A stretch of 64,000 nucleotides of DNA from Allorhizobium paknamense (GCF_030815125.1 NZ_JAUSWH010000004.1:62001-126000), one strand, 5' to 3'. Shown: positions 48,563-58,117, counted from the first letter of the stretch. A program made the numbers and translations. Notes: generated from the letters alone by a model not told the origin.

Positions 48563-49026
48563 TGCAGACGTCTCGCACGATGTCCTTTCGGAAGAAGTGG
48601 CTGGCCTTCGGGCCAGCCGTCCTTGCTTTGATGATCGGTTCCGTTGCCGAAGCGCAATCGGCAAACGATGTCCGTCAGAAGGTGAGTGCAGCGGAAGCCG
48701 CCGTTCTCCAGGCTGTTTCCAGACGGGATTCGGCGCTTTTGCGCAAGACCGTCAACGATCTGGCGCCCCTGATCGAAAACGGCCTGAAGCGCAAGAAGGC
48801 AGGCGGACAGGTGTCCTCCTGCGATCTGGCGGCGCATTCACTGGGATTTGCGGCGACCTCGCTTGCGCAGGCCATCACCCAGCGTGGCGAACCCCGCAAG
48901 CTTCTGATGAGCGACGCGCGGGAGGCAGCAGCCGATTTCAGCAGGGATATGGCAGCCTGCGATGTGCAGGCCGGACAGAAAACGGGCAACCACGCTGGCG
49001 TGGAACGGGCTTTGAGAGCTTTGTAA
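48562..49026 (+). CDS. Secreted protein of unknown function between dnaK and dnaJ
   Basis: The 154-residue protein has an N-terminal signal peptide ([21 protein letters not shown], cleavage after AEA), then a helical Ala-rich domain with two cysteines ([11 protein letters not shown] and MAACDVQA). It is thus periplasmic with a possible disulfide. The ATG overlaps the dnaK TGA by one base, and dnaJ starts 5 bp after its stop, so it sits inside the heat-shock operon and should be heat-induced. No named family was recognised. A start at 48580 (MSFRKKW) is possible. Confidence 0.8.
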   Translation: MQTSRTMSFRKKWLAFGPAVLALMIGSVAEAQSANDVRQKVSAAEAAVLQAVSRRDSALLRKTVNDLAPLIENGLKRKKAGGQVSSCDLAAHSLGFAATSLAQAITQRGEPRKLLMSDAREAAADFSRDMAACDVQAGQKTGNHAGVERALRAL

Positions 49027-49030
49027 GACC

Positions 49031-50176
49031 ATGGCAAAGGCAGATTTCTACGAGACCCTCGGCGTCTCCCGAAGCGCGGATGAAAAGGAGCTGAAAAGCG
49101 CCTTTCGCAAGCTCGCGATGAAATATCACCCGGACAAGAATCCGGGCGATGCCGAGGCGGAAAAGACGTTCAAGGAGATCAACGAGGCTTATGAAACGCT
49201 GAAGGACCCGCAGAAGCGGGCAGCCTATGACCGTTTCGGCCATGCAGCCTTCGAGCAGGGCGGCATGGGCGGTGGCGGTTTTGGCGGTGGCGGCGGTTTC
49301 GCAGGCGGCGGCTTCTCCGATATTTTCGAAGACATCTTCGGCGAGATGATGGGCGGTGGACGCGGTGGCGCAAGAGCCCGCTCCAGCGGCGGGCGCGAAC
49401 GCGGCGCCGACCTGCGCTACAATATGGAAATTTCGCTTGAGGAAGCCTATGCGGGCAAGACGGCGCAGATCAGGGTTCCAACATCCATAACCTGCGATGT
49501 CTGTTCCGGTTCCGGCGCAAAGCCAGGCACCAAGCCCACCACCTGCTCTACCTGCCAGGGCTCGGGCCGGGTGCGTGCAGCCCAGGGCTTCTTCTCCATC
49601 GAGCGGACCTGCCCCACCTGTCATGGCCGGGGCCAGACGATTTCTGATCCCTGCACCAAGTGCCACGGCCAGGGCCGCGTCACGGAAGAGCGCCAGCTTT
49701 CCGTTTCCATCCCCGCGGGGATCGAGGACGGCACGCGCATCCGTCTGCAGGGCGAGGGAGAAGCGGGCCTGCGCGGCGGCCCTTCGGGCGATCTCTACAT
49801 CTTCCTGTCGGTCAAGCCGCACCAGTTCTTCCAGAGGGAGGGCGCGGATCTCTATTGCTCCGTGCCGATCTCGATGACCACTGCCGCCCTCGGCGGCACC
49901 TTCGACGTGACCACGCTGGACGGCACGAAATCCCGCGTCACCGTGCCGGAGGGCACCCAGTCCGGCAAGCAGTTCCGCCTGAAGGGCAAGGGCATGCCGG
50001 TGCTGCGCTCGCAGCAGATGGGCGACCTTTATATCCAGATCCAGATCGAAACCCCGCAAAAGCTCACCAAGCGCCAGCGCGAGCTATTGCAGGAATTCGA
50101 ACAGATCTCCTCCAAGGAAAACAACCCTGAATCCACCGGCTTCTTCGCCCGGATGAAGGAGTTTTTCGAAGGGTAA
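49031..50176 (+). CDS. dnaJ: Molecular chaperone DnaJ (Hsp40, type I)
   Basis: DnaJ delivers clients to DnaK and stimulates its ATPase. The 381-residue protein has a J domain with YHPDKNPGD (HPD), a Gly/Phe-rich linker (residues ~75-100), and four zinc-finger repeats ([40 protein letters not shown]). C-terminal peptide-binding domains follow. All type I modules are intact. It is followed immediately by a 26-bp-arm palindrome. Confidence 0.98.
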   Translation: MAKADFYETLGVSRSADEKELKSAFRKLAMKYHPDKNPGDAEAEKTFKEINEAYETLKDPQKRAAYDRFGHAAFEQGGMGGGGFGGGGGFAGGGFSDIFEDIFGEMMGGGRGGARARSSGGRERGADLRYNMEISLEEAYAGKTAQIRVPTSITCDVCSGSGAKPGTKPTTCSTCQGSGRVRAAQGFFSIERTCPTCHGRGQTISDPCTKCHGQGRVTEERQLSVSIPAGIEDGTRIRLQGEGEAGLRGGPSGDLYIFLSVKPHQFFQREGADLYCSVPISMTTAALGGTFDVTTLDGTKSRVTVPEGTQSGKQFRLKGKGMPVLRSQQMGDLYIQIQIETPQKLTKRQRELLQEFEQISSKENNPESTGFFARMKEFFEG

Positions 50177-50390
50177 AGCATCTCCAGCCTTCCCGTGTTT
50201 CATTGAAACACGGGAAGGCTGGAGATGCTATGTATTTCCGGAGGGAAAAGTGCGACGAAACTTCTCTCGGAACCAGTCAGCGATTAGAGCATTTCCAGGA
50301 AAAGTGTAGTCACGGTTTTCCGTCCGGAAATGCGTAAAAACAGAAGCTTAGAGCACGTCCGGTGAACCCGTGTTCACCGGACGTGCTCTA
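50177..50390. repeat. Repeat-filled gap between convergent dnaJ and coaBC
   Basis: It comprises a palindrome with 26-bp perfect arms (50177-50229, AGCATCTCCAGCCTTCCCGT start), a degenerate R1 (about 50230-50270), a complete R1 (50289-50333, GCATTTCC/GGAAATGC), and a palindrome with 19-bp arms (50349-50390, TAGAGCACGTCCGGTGAAC). The last contains the coaBC TAG stop. Either palindrome could terminate transcription, though T-tracts are absent. Confidence 0.9.
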
Positions 50391-51593
50391 GCCCAGCATC
50401 GCCGCAATCTTCTCTGCCAGCCTTTCAGCCACTTCGGCTTTGGAAAGCTCCGGCCAGTTCTCTTCCCCTTGCCGACTGATCAGCCGCACGCTGTTTTTCT
50501 CTCCACCCATAATGCCGGTTTCCGGAGAGACGTCGTTGGCGACGATCAGGTCCGCCCCCTTGCGCTCAAGCTTGGCGCGGCCATTGGCGCTGACATTCTG
50601 GGTTTCCGCCGCAAAGCCGACGACGAGGCGCGGGCGGTTGGCGTGGTGGCCGACCGTGGCCAGAATATCGGGATTTTCGGTAAGCTGCAGCACTGGCGGG
50701 CCTTCGCCGGGCTGTTTCTTGATTTTCTGCTCCGCCGAGCTTGCCACCCGCCAATCGGCAACGGCAGCCACCATGACCGCAATATCCGCAGGAAGATGGG
50801 CGAGAACGGCGTCGCGCATCTCTTCGGCGCGCTCGACATGCACGACATGGACACAATCGGGATCGCGAAGCGCGACGGGGCCGGAGACCAGCGTCACCTC
50901 TGCCCCCAGCCGGGCAAGGGCAGCGGCGATGGCATGGCCCTGCTTGCCGGAGGAACGGTTGGCGATATAGCGCACCGGATCGATCGGCTCATGGGTGGGG
51001 CCGGAGGTGACAATCGCCGTCCTGCCAGCCAAGGGTCTGTGCTGTGGCGTGAAAACCGCCTCGACAGCGGCGACGATCTCCAGCGGTTCGGCCATCCGGC
51101 CCAGGCCCGCCTCGCCGCTTTCGGCCATTTCGCCGCGCATGGGACCGATAAAGCGGATGCCATCGCCCGTCAGCTGCTCCACATTGCGCGCCGTGGCGGG
51201 GTTTTCCCACATGCGCGGGTTCATGGCAGGCGCCACCAGCACCGGCCTGTCGCGCGCCAGAAGCACGGCAGAGGCCAGGTCATTCGCGAGACCATGGGCC
51301 ATCTTGGCCATCAAATCGGCGGTCGCAGGCGCGATCACGATCAAATCGCAGTCCCGCGCCAGCCGGATATGGCCGACATCCTGCTCATCCTCCCGCGAGA
51401 AGAGATCTGTATAGACATGGGAGGCCGAAAGCGCCCCAACGGCAAGCGGCGTTACAAATTGCTCGGCCGCCGATGTCATGATCGGGCGCACCTCGGCCCC
51501 GCGCTCCTTGAGCCTGCGGATGAGATCGAGGCTTTTATAGGCCGCGATGCCACCGCCGATGATCAGAAGAATGCGCTTGCCGTGGAGGCTCAT
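50388..51593 (-). CDS. coaBC: Bifunctional phosphopantothenoylcysteine decarboxylase/phosphopantothenate-cysteine ligase
   Basis: CoaBC catalyses two steps of coenzyme A synthesis. The 401-residue protein begins with the CoaC flavoprotein domain (KRILLIIGGGIAAYKSLDLIRRL, IVIAPATADLMAKMAHG, PAMNPRMWENPAT). It continues with CoaB (TSGPTHEPIDPVRYIANRSSG, then AAVADWRV). ATG 51593 (MSLHGKR) starts the fold cleanly; the frame extending to 51869 translates an R1 repeat and overlaps the next gene. The stop codon lies in a TAGAGC-edged palindrome. Confidence 0.96.
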   Translation of the reverse strand: MSLHGKRILLIIGGGIAAYKSLDLIRRLKERGAEVRPIMTSAAEQFVTPLAVGALSASHVYTDLFSREDEQDVGHIRLARDCDLIVIAPATADLMAKMAHGLANDLASAVLLARDRPVLVAPAMNPRMWENPATARNVEQLTGDGIRFIGPMRGEMAESGEAGLGRMAEPLEIVAAVEAVFTPQHRPLAGRTAIVTSGPTHEPIDPVRYIANRSSGKQGHAIAAALARLGAEVTLVSGPVALRDPDCVHVVHVERAEEMRDAVLAHLPADIAVMVAAVADWRVASSAEQKIKKQPGEGPPVLQLTENPDILATVGHHANRPRLVVGFAAETQNVSANGRAKLERKGADLIVANDVSPETGIMGGEKNSVRLISRQGEENWPELSKAEVAERLAEKIAAMLG

Positions 51594-51645
51594 GCCGGGA
51601 TCTGCCTGTCTGTGACGGACTTGCCCTGCCGCACGCGCTGCCAGA

Positions 51646-51692
51646 GCATTGTCCTGAGAAAAGTGTAGCCGCGGTTTTCCGTAGGGAAATGC
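51646..51692. repeat. Divergent R1 copy upstream of coaBC
   Basis: It has a GCATTGTCC-type left end and GGGAAATGC right end with GCGGTTTTCC in the core. It is degenerate but alignable with R1 over its length, and lies 53 bp upstream of the coaBC ATG. Confidence 0.75.
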
Positions 51693-51756
51693 GGAAAAGC
51701 TGAGAGCACGTCTTTCAAAGGCTCTATACTGCTTTCTCGCTCGCCCGCAAAGCGGA

Positions 51757-53367
51757 TCAGCCGTAGCTGCGATATTCCCCCACCTGCAACAGCGAACGGA
51801 TTTCGCTGAGCAGACGATCCGGATTGACCGGCTTTTGCAGCACCAGATCGGCCCCGCTTGCCAACGCATCGACGCGGGAACTGTCGCGCAGATCGCCGGT
51901 CAGGACCACGATCGGGCAGCGGCGGCGGCGCTTCAATTGCTCGACCATGCGGACATAGCGCAGCACGGATGCGCCCTCGCCCCCCGGCATGCCGAGATCG
52001 GTAATGATGAGATCGGCCTCGGCGCCGAGATCGGAGGCCACTTCCCGCCTGAGCGCATCGAAATCGCCGACATGGCTGACCTCATGGCCCGCCTTCTTCA
52101 GCACGGCCTTCAGAAGCGTCGCGTTGACATAGTCATCCTCGCCTACCAGGATATTCAGGCTGGAGAGCGACCGCTGGCGGCGCGACTCCGCCAGATCGTC
52201 CGGCTTGGCACTTTCTTCCGCAACATCGGTATCGACGCCGCTCATCAGGCCGCGCAACACGTCGCTCAGCGTCTGTTCCCGCAAGGGGCGGATCAACCAA
52301 GCGTCGAAGCCGGTCAGGGGGCGTACCGGGCGCTCCTCCGGCGTCACGAGATAGATACGGCGCAGACGCGGCATGCCCTGAAGATGCGCCACCACTTGTG
52401 CGTCGTAATCGGAAACCCGGCGGTGATCGACGATGATATCCGTCAGCACCTCGCCCCGTTCCCTCACCTGCTGCAGGATCTCCACCGCCATGGCCGCGTT
52501 GCAGGTGCGGTAGCAGATCCCGCCCAGCGCGCGGATGCTCGCCTCCGTCGCTTCTGCCGCCGGACCGTTCGGGGCCAGAAGAAGAACCCGCGAGCTTTCC
52601 AGCAGGCGTTCGCGCGGCAGGGCGGCAGGCTCGATGGCCGCGGCGGTGCACGGCAGGCGAATTTCAAACAGGCTGCCCTTGCCCTTGCAGCTTTCCGTCA
52701 CGGCCAGAGAGCCGCCCAGCGCCATCATCAGGCGCTGTGAAATGAAGAGGCCGAGCCCCGTGCCGCCGCTGCGCTGAAGCTGGTCGCCCGCCTGGGAAAA
52801 TTCCACGAAAAGCCGCGCCCGCTCCTCTTCGCTCATGCCCGGCCCGGTATCGCGGATCCGGATCAACAGATCGTGACCGCTGCAACTGCTGGAGACCAGC
52901 ACTCCGCCTTCCTGGGTAAATTTCACGGCATTGCCGATGATGTTGAAAAGCACCTGACGCAGGCGCGCCACATCCACCTCGATCTCTTCCGCCACGCAGG
53001 CCTGCGCGGTGGCGGCAATCTCTATCCCCTTGGCATGGGCGCGCGGGGCCAGCATTTCCACCACGCCTTCAATCAGCCGCCGCGGCGAAACCCGCTGGCT
53101 ATGCAGTTCGAAATGGCCCGTTTCCAACGTCGAATAGTCGAGAAGATCGGCCACCAGCTGGTTCAGCGCTTCTCCGGCCTGCACGATGGCGGCCAGATAA
53201 TTGCGCTGCTCGGGAGAAAGGTCTGTGCGGCCAAGCAGATGGCTCATGCCCAGAATGCCGTTGAGGGGGGTGCGCATTTCATGGCTCACCGTCGCCAGAA
53301 GCCGCGTGCGCACGGTTTCGGCGGTTACGGGGGAAAGCTCAGCCTCCTCAATTTCCATTGGCATCAT
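51757..53367 (-). CDS. Cytoplasmic hybrid histidine kinase with pseudo-receiver and receiver domains
   Basis: The 536-residue protein has no transmembrane segment or N-terminal sensor. HisKA is at residues ~18-80 (LLATVSHEMRTPLNGILGMS). The HATPase_c boxes are LFNIIGNAVKFT, DTGPGM and GTGLGLFIS. A first receiver-like domain (~280-390) lacks the acidic pair and has IRPL instead of the usual Lys-Pro, so it is probably a pseudo-receiver. The C-terminal receiver is intact (ILVGEDDYVNA, LIITDLGMPGG, VVLTGD, LQKPV). Partner and signal are unknown. Several adjacent ATGs are possible at the start (MMPMEIEE). Confidence 0.88.
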   Translation of the reverse strand: MMPMEIEEAELSPVTAETVRTRLLATVSHEMRTPLNGILGMSHLLGRTDLSPEQRNYLAAIVQAGEALNQLVADLLDYSTLETGHFELHSQRVSPRRLIEGVVEMLAPRAHAKGIEIAATAQACVAEEIEVDVARLRQVLFNIIGNAVKFTQEGGVLVSSSCSGHDLLIRIRDTGPGMSEEERARLFVEFSQAGDQLQRSGGTGLGLFISQRLMMALGGSLAVTESCKGKGSLFEIRLPCTAAAIEPAALPRERLLESSRVLLLAPNGPAAEATEASIRALGGICYRTCNAAMAVEILQQVRERGEVLTDIIVDHRRVSDYDAQVVAHLQGMPRLRRIYLVTPEERPVRPLTGFDAWLIRPLREQTLSDVLRGLMSGVDTDVAEESAKPDDLAESRRQRSLSSLNILVGEDDYVNATLLKAVLKKAGHEVSHVGDFDALRREVASDLGAEADLIITDLGMPGGEGASVLRYVRMVEQLKRRRRCPIVVLTGDLRDSSRVDALASGADLVLQKPVNPDRLLSEIRSLLQVGEYRSYG

Positions 53368-53563
53368 GGCCCTGCTGTTTCCTGCCGGGGCCGTCCCGGG
53401 GCAGCCGACCCATCCTGTCCAGACGCCGCGCTTCGCGGAGATGGTCTAGCCCCTGTTCGGCACAGTTTTTATGATTACGCCGTCCCGGTTAAGGAAACGT
53501 CGCCACTAAACGGCATTGTGCGGCACAGTGTGTTTCCGTCCGGTTATCATAAAAATTAGAAAT

Positions 53564-54055
53564 TTAGGATTTATTGCGCCGCAGCAGCAGCAACTCCTCC
53601 AGCAGGATCAGCCCGGCGCCGATGCTGATATAGGAGTCCGCCAGGTTGAAGACCGCGAAGGACCACGTATCCGTATAGAACAGGATATAGTCCACCACAT
53701 AGCCATAGACGAAACGGTCGATGATATTGCCGAAGGCGCCTGCGATGATCAGCGAATAGCCGAGATGGGCGAAGCGGTGATCGCGGCTGGTATTGCGCCA
53801 GAGCCAGAGCACGAAGGCGACGATGGCAAGGCGCATGCCGACAATCGCCCAGGCATCGAGATGCGAGAGCATGGAAAAGGCCACGCCGAGATTGTGGGTG
53901 CGAAACAGCCCGAGCATCGGCACCACATGCACCAGTTCATGCATGGGCAACTCCACCTCGACGGCATATTTCACCGCCTGATCGAGGAAAAGCGCCGCCA
54001 GAATGAAGGCGATGGCCGCAACGGGGCGGGAAAACAGCGCAGGCGAGGTGGTCAT
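53564..54055 (-). CDS. lspA: Lipoprotein signal peptidase II
   Basis: LspA removes signal peptides from lipoproteins at the inner membrane. The 163-residue protein has four transmembrane helices. The catalytic Asp residues are in [16 protein letters not shown] and [14 protein letters not shown]. Its ATG overlaps the upstream methyltransferase stop by 4 bp (ATGA). Confidence 0.96.
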   Translation of the reverse strand: MTTSPALFSRPVAAIAFILAALFLDQAVKYAVEVELPMHELVHVVPMLGLFRTHNLGVAFSMLSHLDAWAIVGMRLAIVAFVLWLWRNTSRDHRFAHLGYSLIIAGAFGNIIDRFVYGYVVDYILFYTDTWSFAVFNLADSYISIGAGLILLEELLLLRRNKS

Positions 54056-54924
54056 TCGGCGCCTTCCAGCGTGAGGAGATGCCGCCGCGCCTCAAACAGC
54101 ATGATGCCGGTGGCGATGGCGAGATTGAGCGAATCGGCAAGGCCCGCCTGCGGAATGCGCGCCAACCGGTCTGCCGCCGCCGCAAGCTCCTCCGGCAGGC
54201 CGGATTGCTCGTTGCCCATCAGCAGCACCGTCGGACGGCTCTTGTAATCGATGCGGCGATAATCCACCGCGCCCGCCAGATGGGTCGCGACCAGGGATAT
54301 ACCGGCTGTCTTCTTCCAGGCCAGAAACTCCTGCAGGCCGGTTTTCACCAGTGGCAGGGCAAAGACCGAGCCCATGGTGGCGCGCACTGTTTCCATGGAA
54401 AAGGGATCGGTGCAATCGCCCACCAGCATCACCCCGGAAGCGCCCGCCGCATCCGCCGTGCGGATGATCGTGCCGAGATTGCCGGGATCGCGCACCCGGT
54501 CCAGCGCCACCCAGGTCTGGTCCTTTTCCAGCCTGACCTTGGACAGCGGCATCCATTGCTGATCGAAGACCGCCGCCACCATTTGCGGATTGTCCTTGCG
54601 GGTGATGGAGGACATCACCTTCTCGCTCACCTCCAGCACCATGCCGCCGCGCGCCACGGTGCGGGCCGCCACTTTTTCCACCAGGGGCTTTCCCCGGGCA
54701 GCCTTGGCATAGAGAAGATAGCGGATGCTCCAGCCCAGTTCCGCCGCATCGATGATCAGCTTCAGCCCCTCCGCCAGAAACGTGCCGGTTTCTTCCCGGG
54801 TCTTCTTCTGCGACAGGGCCTTGATGTCCTTGACGATCGGGTTGGTCAGGCTCGTTACTTCCTTGACCTGGCCAACGCGACGATGGGCCGGATCCCGGCT
54901 CTGATCCTTGAAGCTCTCACTCAT
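54052..54924 (-). CDS. TrmH/SpoU family RNA methyltransferase
   Basis: The 290-residue protein has an N-terminal RNA-binding substrate domain ([23 protein letters not shown]) and a C-terminal SPOUT domain. The three SpoU motifs are [29 protein letters not shown] and [15 protein letters not shown]. It 2'-O-methylates rRNA or tRNA; the exact site is unknown. ATG 54924 is chosen over TTG 54936. It overlaps both neighbours by 4 bp (ATGA-type), so the three genes to lspA are coupled. Confidence 0.93.
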   Translation of the reverse strand: MSESFKDQSRDPAHRRVGQVKEVTSLTNPIVKDIKALSQKKTREETGTFLAEGLKLIIDAAELGWSIRYLLYAKAARGKPLVEKVAARTVARGGMVLEVSEKVMSSITRKDNPQMVAAVFDQQWMPLSKVRLEKDQTWVALDRVRDPGNLGTIIRTADAAGASGVMLVGDCTDPFSMETVRATMGSVFALPLVKTGLQEFLAWKKTAGISLVATHLAGAVDYRRIDYKSRPTVLLMGNEQSGLPEELAAAADRLARIPQAGLADSLNLAIATGIMLFEARRHLLTLEGAE

Positions 54925-56048
54925 GCGGGTGTCCAACGGCTGAAAAGTGAAGTGGAAAGCGCGCGTCCCGGCGTCTTGCCATCGAGACCCGCCTCGCGCA
55001 GAACCAGTTCCCCCGATTCCACCAGCCCATTCTTGCCGCGCATGGTCTCACGCATCAGTTCATGAATGGCGTAGAAACTGGCGCGGATGGAATAGGCCGT
55101 CAGCACCAGCCCCTTCGGCTTCGGCGCCAGGATTTCGCGGCAGGTGGCCAGCATCTGCGGCAGATGGTCGAACAGGTGCCAGACCTCACCATTCGGTCCG
55201 CGTCCGAATTTCGGCGGATCGGTGAGAATGATGTCGTAGCGGCTGCCGCGCCGTTCCTCGCGCTGGATGAATTTCATCGCGTCCTCGCAAATCCAGCGGA
55301 TCGGTGCGCGATCGAGGCGGCTGAGCGACTGATTTTCCCGCGCCCAGCCAATCGCCTTCTTGGAGGCGTCCACATGCGTGACCTCGGCACCGGCGGCAGC
55401 CGCCACCAGCGAGGCAACCCCGGTATAGCCGAAGAGATTGAGTACTTTCAGCGGCCGGTCCGAGGCCTCGATCACCGATTTCATCCAGGACCAGTGCGCA
55501 ATCTGCTCGGGAAACACGCCCACATGCCGGAAGGCGGTAAAGCGGCCGAGAAAATCCACACCCAGAAGATTGAGAGGCCATGTCTCGCCCAGCGCCTCGC
55601 GGGGAAAGCGCCAGCGGCCCATACCATCCTCATCCGTATCGCCGGTGAAGATCGCATCCGCCTTGTCCCACGCATGCTGCGGCAGGGCTGGCGGCCAGAG
55701 CGCCTGCGCCTCCGGGCGGACAATGCGATAGGGACCGTATTGCTCGAGCTTCAGCCCATGGCCGCTGTCGATCAGGTGAAAGTCACCCGCGCCGATGGAT
55801 TCGAGAATGACCGGTACGCTTTCGCGTGGAAGGGCCCCGTTGCGAAGCCCAAGCTTTTCCGCCACCGCCTGCGGCTCGGCAGGCACGGGCTTCGAGGCGG
55901 CTACGGGCTCGGCCTTCGCCTTGGGTGCTGCCGAATGCTTGTGATGCTGTTCGGACGATGCGCGCTCTTGCGTGAAACGCCGCGGCCCGCCGGAGGGCTT
56001 GGCAGCGCTCTGCCGTTTGGGCGATGGACGTTTCGTTCTGTCTTTCAC
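54921..56048 (-). CDS. Class I SAM-dependent methyltransferase, RlmI-like (rRNA)
   Basis: The 375-residue protein has a basic, low-complexity N-terminal tail (residues 1-60) and a middle PUA/EEHEE-like region. A Rossmann methyltransferase domain follows, with KVLNLFGYTGVASLVAAAA (SAM motif I), THVDASKKAIGWAREN (motif II) and ILTDPPKFGRG (motif IV). The DPPKF motif fits RNA or protein N-methyltransferases of the RlmI/RlmKL type. Coupled by overlap to the SpoU gene, it forms a small RNA-modification operon with lspA. Confidence 0.85.
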   Translation of the reverse strand: MKDRTKRPSPKRQSAAKPSGGPRRFTQERASSEQHHKHSAAPKAKAEPVAASKPVPAEPQAVAEKLGLRNGALPRESVPVILESIGAGDFHLIDSGHGLKLEQYGPYRIVRPEAQALWPPALPQHAWDKADAIFTGDTDEDGMGRWRFPREALGETWPLNLLGVDFLGRFTAFRHVGVFPEQIAHWSWMKSVIEASDRPLKVLNLFGYTGVASLVAAAAGAEVTHVDASKKAIGWARENQSLSRLDRAPIRWICEDAMKFIQREERRGSRYDIILTDPPKFGRGPNGEVWHLFDHLPQMLATCREILAPKPKGLVLTAYSIRASFYAIHELMRETMRGKNGLVESGELVLREAGLDGKTPGRALSTSLFSRWTPA

Positions 56049-56182
56049 GGCAAAGGCGGCCTTTGTTACGATGGGTCAGGAATAAAGCGCATCGACACCT
56101 TGAGGGGCGGATCGCTTGCCCCGCGCATAGCATCAAGCCAGGCTCGGCGAAAGAGCGGGCCGCTCCAGCTCTCTGATTTTAC

Positions 56183-56226
56183 GCATATCCGAACGGAAAG
56201 CCGCTACGCACCTTCCTCGAAAAGCT
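56183..56226. repeat. Diverged R1 copy
   Basis: It has GCATATCC left, GAACGGAAAGCCGC core and CGAAAAGC right ends, a degraded version of R1 in a 258-bp gap. No other feature was seen in the gap, which separates two co-directional genes. Confidence 0.6.
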
Positions 56227-56306
56227 CTCTGGGCTTTTCCCATGGATTTCGTGGCGCCTTCGCGCCTCAGCCAGCTTGCAATGGCTCTTACTTTGAAAAC
56301 CTGGCC

Positions 56307-56654
56307 TTACCGCGAGGACAATTTCGGCAATTGGTTGGCCACAACGTCGTCGGCCCGCTTCTTGTGCTTGTCGGCTTCGCTTTCCCAGCGGGCGGCAGAG
56401 CGCGCTTCGATCCGCGCCCGTTTGCGATGTTTGCCCTGGGACAGCCAGACGGCAAAGCCGCCAACGAGAGCGCCCAGCAGGAAAGCAAGGAACAGGAAGA
56501 CAAAGAAGGGCGCGCTGGTCGACAGCATCTGGTCTTCCGGACGGAAGGGGTTGAGCGCCAGGGTCACCGTCTGCCGGTTGGCCACGCACAGCACCACCAG
56601 CACGATGGCAAGCGGGATCAACACCACCAGATTGACGACTTTCCTGACCATCAT
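56307..56654 (-). CDS. LapA/DUF1049-like two-helix membrane protein
   Basis: The 115-residue protein has two transmembrane segments (VVNLVVLIPLAIVLVVLCVA and FFVFLFLAFLLGALVGGFAV) and a charged cytoplasmic C-tail. This is the LapA (lipopolysaccharide assembly A) architecture. In E. coli LapA partners LapB/YejM in regulating LpxC; a role here is inferred. The start is ATG 56654 behind GGAGGG. It follows ihfB, as in other rhizobia, but trpF is not downstream here. Confidence 0.85.
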   Translation of the reverse strand: MMVRKVVNLVVLIPLAIVLVVLCVANRQTVTLALNPFRPEDQMLSTSAPFFVFLFLAFLLGALVGGFAVWLSQGKHRKRARIEARSAARWESEADKHKKRADDVVANQLPKLSSR

Positions 56655-56798
56655 GGTTTCACCCTCCGGCTCTTTTACGCATTCAATTCCCGTCACCGGC
56701 AATTCCATCATCGCAAGCTTGAGATGGATGGCGATGGCCGGTTTTCAAGAGCAGAAACTCCAAACGTGTCGTGGTTCTTGCACGGCTTTGAAAACAGC

Positions 56799-57113
56799 TC
56801 AATCGGCATCTTCATCGATGTCGATATCGCCCATGCCGGGATTGAGCCGCTCGCGCAGTTCCTTGCCGGTCTTGAAGAAGGGCACCCATTTTTCTTCAAC
56901 GAACACCGTCTCGCCGGTGCGCGGATTGCGCCCGGTGCGGGAGGGGCGGTTCTTGACGGAAAAGGCGCCAAAACCCCGCAATTCCACGCGATTGCCGCCC
57001 GCCAGCGCATCGGTGATCTCGTCGAGAACCGCGTTGACGATGTTTTCGACGTCGCGGTGGTAGAGATGCGGGTTACGCGCGGCAACAATCTGCACCAATT
57101 CCGACTTGATCAC
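56799..57113 (-). CDS. ihfB: Integration host factor beta subunit
   Basis: IHF bends DNA and serves sigma-54 promoters and recombination. The 104-residue HU/IHF-fold protein has [40 protein letters not shown] and the DNA-intercalating [11 protein letters not shown] arm. The start is GTG 57113, preceded by AGGGGG. With rpoN nearby it points to sigma-54 control in this organism. Confidence 0.95.
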   Translation of the reverse strand: MIKSELVQIVAARNPHLYHRDVENIVNAVLDEITDALAGGNRVELRGFGAFSVKNRPSRTGRNPRTGETVFVEEKWVPFFKTGKELRERLNPGMGDIDIDEDAD

Positions 57114-57442
57114 GATAACCCCCTTTAGTTTCTGTCGATTTTCATCCTGGATGCTGACGGAGCGCGGCCGCCGCCATTGGCAGGGTGCAATGCCGCGAAC
57201 AACGCCTCAGCCTGCGTAAAACATCACAGAAAATCGGATTAATCAATCGCTTAAGGCTTTTTGCGATAAGGTCGGCTTCCTGCCCCCTCTCCTCGGCTTG
57301 AGCATGAAGGGGTGACGGTGCTTGTAAGCGACTTTAAAAAAACCATATTGGCAGCCAGAAGCGGACATGCGAAACATGCCGGACAGGATCAAAGCCTTGA
57401 TGACGACGGGCTTGCGCCGTCGGCCCTACGGACAGCACACCC
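57114..57442. other. Divergent intergenic region between ihfB and lptC
   Basis: The 329-bp region has no repeat module and no convincing gene; a short frame at 57312-57545 runs out of phase into lptC. It should carry the promoters of ihfB and of the lpt-rpoN operon. It includes AT-rich stretches (57235-57270 and 57340-57350) but no confident -35/-10 or -24/-12 pair. Confidence 0.5.
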
Positions 57443-58108
57443 ATGCTCAAACGTCTTGATGCAGGCTCTGACGAGCCCTTTGCACCCCCTTCGAACGATC
57501 GCTACCGGCGGGCGGTCGGCCATTCCGCGCGGGTGCGGCGGCTGAAGATCCTGTTGCCAGCGGCAGCCATGCTGCTCTCCTTCGGCTTCATCGCCGTGTC
57601 GGTGGTGCGCACCTATCTGCCGGAATCGATCAAGATCGAGGGCGCCGATATCGAGGACGGCAAGGTTGTGATGTCGAAACCTGCCATCGCCGGGCGCAAT
57701 TCCGATGGCGCTTCCTATTCGATGAAGGCATTGAGGGCGCTTCAGGACATCAAGAACCCCAACCTCATCACGCTGGAAACGATTGTCGCGCAGATGCCGG
57801 TCAACGATCAGGACATGGCGGACATCAAGGCTCAGAGCGGCACCTATGACCGCGCCAGCGACAAGATGGTGCTGGACAAGCCTTTCGAGATCAAGCTCTC
57901 CAGCGGCGTCACCGCAGACTTTCAATCCGCCGACCTTGACGTGAAGGCCGGAAAGCTTAAGACGACCCAGCCGGTCTCGATCAGAACCAAGGATGCGTCG
58001 GTGGTTGCGCAGTCCATGGATATGACGGATAAGGGACAGGTCATCACATTAACGGGAGCCGTTCGCATGAACATCGCCGGTTCCGCCCTCCAGAACACTG
58101 GCAATTGA
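57443..58108 (+). CDS. lptC: LPS export protein LptC
   Basis: LptC is the bitopic inner-membrane component linking the LPS transporter to LptA. The 221-residue protein has an N-terminal transmembrane segment (LKILLPAAAMLLSFGFIAVSVV), then a beta-jellyroll OstA-like domain (DKPFEIKLSSGVTADFQSAD). lptA starts 10 bp after its stop, so lptC-lptA-lptB form one operon leading to rpoN. Confidence 0.9.
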   Translation: MLKRLDAGSDEPFAPPSNDRYRRAVGHSARVRRLKILLPAAAMLLSFGFIAVSVVRTYLPESIKIEGADIEDGKVVMSKPAIAGRNSDGASYSMKALRALQDIKNPNLITLETIVAQMPVNDQDMADIKAQSGTYDRASDKMVLDKPFEIKLSSGVTADFQSADLDVKAGKLKTTQPVSIRTKDASVVAQSMDMTDKGQVITLTGAVRMNIAGSALQNTGN

Positions 58109-58117
58109 GAGCCGATC

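Noticed and set aside
57312-57545. 77-codon frame in the ihfB-lptC gap
   Set aside because: It overlaps lptC out of frame, is of low complexity and resembles no known protein.
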